DNA from: Fibrobacter sp.
GTDB taxonomy: Bacteria; Fibrobacterota; Fibrobacteria; Fibrobacterales; Fibrobacteraceae
Direction of reading: 5' to 3'
Assembly (NCBI GenBank): GCA_024398935.1
Contig: JAKSIH010000031.1
Location: 1 to 35,033 of the forward strand
Length of the DNA stretch: 35,033 nt
The notes below the pieces were generated by a model that was not told where the DNA came from, did no database searches, and saw only the letters and a list, made by a program, of their open reading frames with translations. Below, one piece after another: positions 31,051 to 35,033 of this stretch (its first letter is position 1; the number at the start of each line of letters is the position of its first letter). Position numbers and translations under genes: made by a program.

Positions 31051-32570
31051 CCTCTTCCCTAAAGCCCTGGACCTTGTTCGTTTTTCTGCTTTTCCTGACC
31101 CTCGCTGTCCCTACTCAGGTTTTTGCCCAGAGGTCGCCTTTGATCATGAAGCATGCAGACAGCCTTGCGGTTGCCCGTAAGCGAGGAACGTTGCTTTTGG
31201 TGGGACGCGTGCATTTTGTCCATGATAGTGTAAATGTCCGCACCCAGCGCGCCACCTGGAATAAGGACGGGGACGTGATTGCCTGCGAGGGCGGCTTCCT
31301 GTTTACCCATCCTTCCGGCTGGATTGATGCCCATACCGGCGTATACCAGAAGAAGAAGGGGACTGCATCCGCTACAGGTGATGTTCACGCCGGGGATTCC
31401 GCCCGCACATATTATGCCACCGGCGAGTATGTGGTTTACGACCGGGAGAACGAGGTTCTGACCATGCCGGATAAGCCCAGGCTGTATTACTACGACAAGA
31501 GGGATACGGTCCTTGCCGGCAAGAAGGACACCGTGGTGGATACGGTGACGGTTGTTGCCAAGCGCATCATTTACAACAAGAAGGAATCCTTTGCGGAAGG
31601 CCACGGGAAGGCTTCCATCACCCATAAGGACGTGGTGATTACTGCAGAAGACATGACCTACGACCGCAAGGAAGACTATGCCCAGGGTGTGGGCGACGTG
31701 GTTATTACCCACGAAGACATCAGGGTGTCATCGGACCGGATGAATTACAGCAAGAAGAACGATTTCGCGGAGGCCTTTGGCCATGTGAAGGTGACCCAGA
31801 ACGAGATGGTGGTGACCTGCGATACGGGGTATTTTGACCGTAAGAACAACTGGATGGCTATGAAGGGAAATCCGACTTTCGACATGAAGAGTTATCACCT
31901 TACGGGGGATTCCATTTTCCTGACCTTGGATTCCACGGGAAGGAGCATGAAGTCCGCCCTGGTCATTCGTAACGCTCACGGTACCCAGAAGGAAGATCCT
32001 AAGAAGGGGGCGCCCGGCAGTGTGACGGAGGCCTTTGGGGATACGCTGTATGCCCAGTTTGACGGCAACAAGATCGAAAGGCTCTATGTGAATCTCAATG
32101 CAAGAGGCTTCTTCTATGAAACGGACCTGGAAGCCTATCAGAATATCATGAACGGTCAACGTCTTGATATGTACTTTGACAAGGGCAAGATGGATCACGC
32201 CGTCGTTTCTGGCACCGCCCAGAGTATCTACTACTACGTGAAGAAGGACCGCACGGTTTCCGGCATGAACGAGGCCACGGGCGATACCATTTTCATCCAG
32301 TTCGACCCGGCGAAGAATGCGGTAAAGAAGTTGCGGATGCTAGGGGGCAGCACAACGCCTTCCAGCGGTCGTTATGTGGACCTGGAAAAGGAAAACAACA
32401 GGAAAAAATTGACAGAAGCTTCCCCAGGTAACGATAAGATGGGTAGTGCGCCAGGAGGCAATCCTGGCCCGGCTTCAAAACCGAAGGCAAAGGCGTCTGC
32501 ATCCGGAACGAAGGATTCGAAAACTTTCGCAAGCAGGAAAATCAAGAAAAAGCTCCAATCCAAGGAATAA
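31047..32570 (+). CDS. lptA: LPS transport bridge protein, long LptA/OstA-like
   Basis: The product has 507 residues with a signal peptide (ends QVFAQ). It contains the OstA-type beta-taco repeats: [136 protein letters not shown]. At least five repeats are seen where LptA usually has about 180 residues, so this protein could span the periplasm as a longer bridge, as in other Bacteroidetes/Fibrobacteres-like OstA forms. The C-terminal 60 residues are basic and low in complexity. The ATG overlaps the lptC stop by four bases; LptB follows after one base. The LPS-bridge role is by family and position. Confidence 0.87.
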   Translation: MTSSLKPWTLFVFLLFLTLAVPTQVFAQRSPLIMKHADSLAVARKRGTLLLVGRVHFVHDSVNVRTQRATWNKDGDVIACEGGFLFTHPSGWIDAHTGVYQKKKGTASATGDVHAGDSARTYYATGEYVVYDRENEVLTMPDKPRLYYYDKRDTVLAGKKDTVVDTVTVVAKRIIYNKKESFAEGHGKASITHKDVVITAEDMTYDRKEDYAQGVGDVVITHEDIRVSSDRMNYSKKNDFAEAFGHVKVTQNEMVVTCDTGYFDRKNNWMAMKGNPTFDMKSYHLTGDSIFLTLDSTGRSMKSALVIRNAHGTQKEDPKKGAPGSVTEAFGDTLYAQFDGNKIERLYVNLNARGFFYETDLEAYQNIMNGQRLDMYFDKGKMDHAVVSGTAQSIYYYVKKDRTVSGMNEATGDTIFIQFDPAKNAVKKLRMLGGSTTPSSGRYVDLEKENNRKKLTEASPGNDKMGSAPGGNPGPASKPKAKASASGTKDSKTFASRKIKKKLQSKE

Positions 32571-32571
32571 G

Positions 32572-33309
32572 ATGAAGAACATTGTAAGTACCATCCGCAC
32601 GGAAAAGTTGCGTAAAGTCTACGGCGGCCGCCAAGTGGTGAGCGATGTCTCCATTCGTGTTTCCCAGGGCGAGATTGTGGGTCTTCTGGGTCCTAACGGA
32701 GCAGGAAAGACCACGTCCTTCTACATGATTGTTGGAATGGTTCGTCCGGAATCGGGTCAGATTTTCCTGGACGATATCGAGATTACGGACAAGCCCATGT
32801 ACAAGCGGGCTCGTCTCGGCATAGGCTATCTTCCTCAGGAAGCCTCGATTTTCAGAAAGCTGAGCGTAGAAGAGAATATCATGGCTATTCTTGAAACACA
32901 GGACATGAAGCGGGCCCAGCGCAAGAAACGCCTGGAAGAACTTCTGGAGGAATTCAAGATTACCCATATCCGGAAGACAAAGTCCATGAGTTGCTCCGGC
33001 GGTGAACGCCGCCGTCTGGAAATTGCCCGCGCTCTTGCATCGGATCCGTCTTTCCTCTTGCTGGACGAACCCTTCGCCGGTATCGACCCTATTGCGGTTG
33101 CGGATATCCAGTCCATCATTTCGGGACTTCGTGACAAGGGTATGGGCGTTCTCATTACGGACCACAATGTGCGTGAGACCCTTTCCATTACTGACCGGGC
33201 CTACATCATGTACAAGAGCCAGGTCCTGACGGAAGGCTCCTCGGAACACCTGGCGAATGATCCGGAAGCAAGAAGAATTTACCTGGGCGATAGCTTTAGA
33301 CTGGACTAG
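32572..33309 (+). CDS. lptB: LPS export ABC transporter ATPase LptB
   Basis: The product has 245 residues, close to the 241 of E. coli LptB. Walker A is GPNGAGKTT (40-48), the Q-loop is YLPQEASIF, the ABC signature is CSGGERRR (141-148), Walker B is [12 protein letters not shown] (162-173), and the switch His is in ITDHNV. The AGIDP and VRETLSI..RAYIM wording is typical of LptB. It drives extraction of LPS from the inner membrane with LptFG (not in the window). The frame opens upstream inside lptA, but ATG 32572, with AAGGA at 32562-32566, is the start. Confidence 0.96.
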   Translation: MKNIVSTIRTEKLRKVYGGRQVVSDVSIRVSQGEIVGLLGPNGAGKTTSFYMIVGMVRPESGQIFLDDIEITDKPMYKRARLGIGYLPQEASIFRKLSVEENIMAILETQDMKRAQRKKRLEELLEEFKITHIRKTKSMSCSGGERRRLEIARALASDPSFLLLDEPFAGIDPIAVADIQSIISGLRDKGMGVLITDHNVRETLSITDRAYIMYKSQVLTEGSSEHLANDPEARRIYLGDSFRLD

Positions 33310-33320
33310 AGAGGTTTTGT

Positions 33321-34931
33321 ATGGAAATGGGCTTAAATGTTGGAATGAAAACCGGTCTGGAACAGACCCTTTCTCCGCAGTTGTTGCAGTCGGTAACCAT
33401 TTTACAGAAAACCTCCATGGAGCTCGAAACCGCCATTAGGGATGAGCTGGAGACCAATCCCTTGCTGGAGGTGGACGAATCCGTTGCCGAGGAAGACCGC
33501 GAAGTTCAAGATAGCGAGCTGGACGGTTCCGATGTAGATGACAGTCAGGATGCCAAGCAGGAATCTTCCGACGAAATGGATGAGTATGAGCGTGGCGTCC
33601 TGGATATGGGCGATGGTGATGATGATTACGGAAGTGACCGTCTAGGGGACGGGCTTCGCGAGGATGACGATGGCTTCGGCAGGATGAACATGATGCACGA
33701 GGCTGCCGACGACGAGATGGAACATACCATCAAGGATTTTGGCAAGAGCCTGCAGGAACTTCTGGAAGACCAGCTGGGTATCTGGAAGGGTACTGGCAAA
33801 CTGTTTGAGGAACTGGCGAAGCAGGGATGCTCCGAAACGCGGTTCCGCTCCCTGGTGAAGTATCTCATCAGTTCCGTGGATGAAGACGGCTTTCTGTCCC
33901 GTTGCGACGAGGATAAGGTTAGTGGCGTTGACGTTTCTGATCCGTTCATTGCGGAAATCGAGAAAGTGATTCGTGGCGAAGTGGCCCTGAACGAGAATAG
34001 CGTTTCCCTGCCGGTTCACGAGGCGTTCCATGTGCTGCACGGCTTTACGCCTCGCGGTGTAGGTGCCAGGGACCAGCGTGAATGTTTCCTGATCCAGGCC
34101 AACCGTATTCCGGGTTTTCCCGTTCTTGGAATCAAGATTCTGGAAAATTGCTACGAAGACCTGCTCTTCCTCCGTTATGCAAAGATCGGTAAGATGCTGG
34201 GCGCTTCTACGGAGGATGTCCAGTCTGCGGTTCGGGCTTTTTCCCAGCTGAGTCCGCATCCTGGTTTTCAGGTTTCTAGAATTCCGCCTCATACGGTTTC
34301 CGTGGATCTGAAGATCGAGGAAAAGAAGGGTAAGTACGAAGTCAAGGCCATTCGTTCCGCCAATACCTGGTTGCGTGTCAATTCCACTTACAGGGCGCTG
34401 CTGAATAGCAAGAGCGCGACCAAGGAGGACAAGGCCTACATCAAGGCTCATTCAGCGAAGGCGGAAGAGTTCATCAAGGCGGTGAATAACAGGTTCTCCA
34501 CTATGGAACTGGTCATGAAGGAAATCCTGAATCGACAGAAAGATTTTTTCACCAAGGGTCCGGCCTTCTTAAAACCTATGGTTCTGCAGGATATTGCGGA
34601 TGTGGTCAAGAAGGATGTAAGTACCGTGAACCGGGTGACTAACGGCAAGTTCGTGGAAACTCCCTATGGGGTATTTGAACTGAAGAGTTTCTTTACTTCG
34701 GGAATTAAGCAGAATGGTACCTCGGCGGAAAGCGAGGAGGTTCTCGGGTCCGCCAAGGTTCTTGACGCCATGAAGAAGATGATCAGCGAGGAAAACAAGA
34801 AAAAGCCTCTCTCCGATCAGGCTATTTCCGACAAGCTAGCGGAAATGGGCATGAAGGTTGCCCGCCGTACCGTTGCCAAGTACCGCGAGAACAGCCTGCA
34901 TATTCTGACGGCTAGCCAACGGAAACAATGA
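33321..34931 (+). CDS. rpoN: RNA polymerase sigma-54 factor
   Basis: RpoN directs RNA polymerase to -24/-12 promoters, with activation by enhancer-binding ATPases. Region I (1-50, activator interaction) is LNVGMKTGLEQTLSPQLLQSVTILQKTSMELETAI, Gln/Leu-rich as expected. Region II (about 55-150) is very acidic and longer than usual. The core-binding domain follows. The C-terminus has the HTH and the RpoN box ARRTVAKYRE (514-523), a perfect match to the family hallmark, which reads the -24 element. The total of 536 residues exceeds E. coli's 477 mostly because of the acidic region. It is the last gene of the lpt operon, an order shared with many Gram-negatives. No activator gene is in the window. 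Confidence 0.97.
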   Translation: MEMGLNVGMKTGLEQTLSPQLLQSVTILQKTSMELETAIRDELETNPLLEVDESVAEEDREVQDSELDGSDVDDSQDAKQESSDEMDEYERGVLDMGDGDDDYGSDRLGDGLREDDDGFGRMNMMHEAADDEMEHTIKDFGKSLQELLEDQLGIWKGTGKLFEELAKQGCSETRFRSLVKYLISSVDEDGFLSRCDEDKVSGVDVSDPFIAEIEKVIRGEVALNENSVSLPVHEAFHVLHGFTPRGVGARDQRECFLIQANRIPGFPVLGIKILENCYEDLLFLRYAKIGKMLGASTEDVQSAVRAFSQLSPHPGFQVSRIPPHTVSVDLKIEEKKGKYEVKAIRSANTWLRVNSTYRALLNSKSATKEDKAYIKAHSAKAEEFIKAVNNRFSTMELVMKEILNRQKDFFTKGPAFLKPMVLQDIADVVKKDVSTVNRVTNGKFVETPYGVFELKSFFTSGIKQNGTSAESEEVLGSAKVLDAMKKMISEENKKKPLSDQAISDKLAEMGMKVARRTVAKYRENSLHILTASQRKQ

Positions 34932-34969
34932 TGCAAGGGGGCGCTGCCCCCCTGGACCCCCCAAAAAAA
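34931..34969. repeat. GGGGGC-type hairpin repeat after rpoN
   Basis: GGGGGC-GCT-GCCCCC, then CTGGACCCCCC and seven A. It shares the ATGCAA...GGGGG...CCCCC...CTGGAC layout with module A at 22221-22253 and 22325-22353. It could also act as the terminator of the rpoN operon. The rest of the window (to 35033) has only AT-rich sequence and a short T-rich stretch. Confidence 0.6.
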
Positions 34970-35033
34970 CAATGCGCCGTCGCAAACGGGGTTTGCTAGG
35001 CTTTTGTTTTTTGTTTGAGGGCCACTGAAGTGG

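Overview
The window looks like a chromosomal segment of a Fibrobacter-type bacterium (Fibrobacteres, fibre-degrading, Gram-negative). The clues are two FISUMP proteins (the Fibrobacter succinogenes major paralogous domain), a lipoprotein with a long poly-serine linker, many secreted or lipidated orphan proteins, a complete lptC-lptA-lptB-rpoN block, and a large fibre-associated-looking secreted protein. This assignment rests on family knowledge, not on a database search.

Layout. (1) 1-4900: an accessory, visibly AT-rich patch. It holds an IS30 transposase that has lost its catalytic centre, then a broken gene (942-4092) for a secreted multidomain cysteine peptidase, then a small secreted partner. 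(2) 4900-8345: rpe on the minus strand, a Lys/Ala-rich protein with a glycogen-binding domain, a Ser-rich lipoprotein and a FISUMP protein. (3) 8346-10104: an E. coli-type lysA set between clusters of dispersed palindromic repeats. (4) 10105-14984: a small lipoprotein, a second FISUMP lipoprotein, a divergent PRPP synthetase, a frameshifted membrane protein and nhaA, most of them closed by clear intrinsic terminators. (5) 14985-15320: a gene-free stretch of heptanucleotide repeats and a G-quadruplex-like motif. (6) 15321-21913: a GIY-YIG protein, an XRE regulator, and a minus-strand operon of bifunctional PBP, helical lipoprotein and TauE/SafE permease. (7) 22049-23137: tRNA-Ser(GCT) with promoter and terminator, a repeat island, and a pair of tiny paralogous membrane-anchored proteins. 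(8) 23182-30131: envelope-glycan genes (LTA-synthase-like sulfatase-fold enzyme, secreted protein, ATP-grasp ligase, GT4 glycosyltransferase, flippase). (9) 30212-34931: lptC-lptA-lptB-rpoN, preceded by a perfect sigma-54 promoter motif.

How it fits together. The right half is about building the cell envelope: a glycan is modified, glycosylated and flipped (26280-30131), LPS is carried outward by LptCAB, and peptidoglycan is made by the PBP. The sigma-54 motif (TGGCACG-N4-TTGCA) lies directly before lptC, behind a weak terminator, so the sigma-54 factor encoded at the end of that operon probably drives its own gene and LPS export.

The left end is decaying or mis-sequenced. Two single-base losses in the peptidase gene and one in the membrane protein at 12664-13424 each break an otherwise continuous reading frame, all in or beside short homopolymers. 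No CRISPR array, phage, plasmid or complete insertion sequence is visible.
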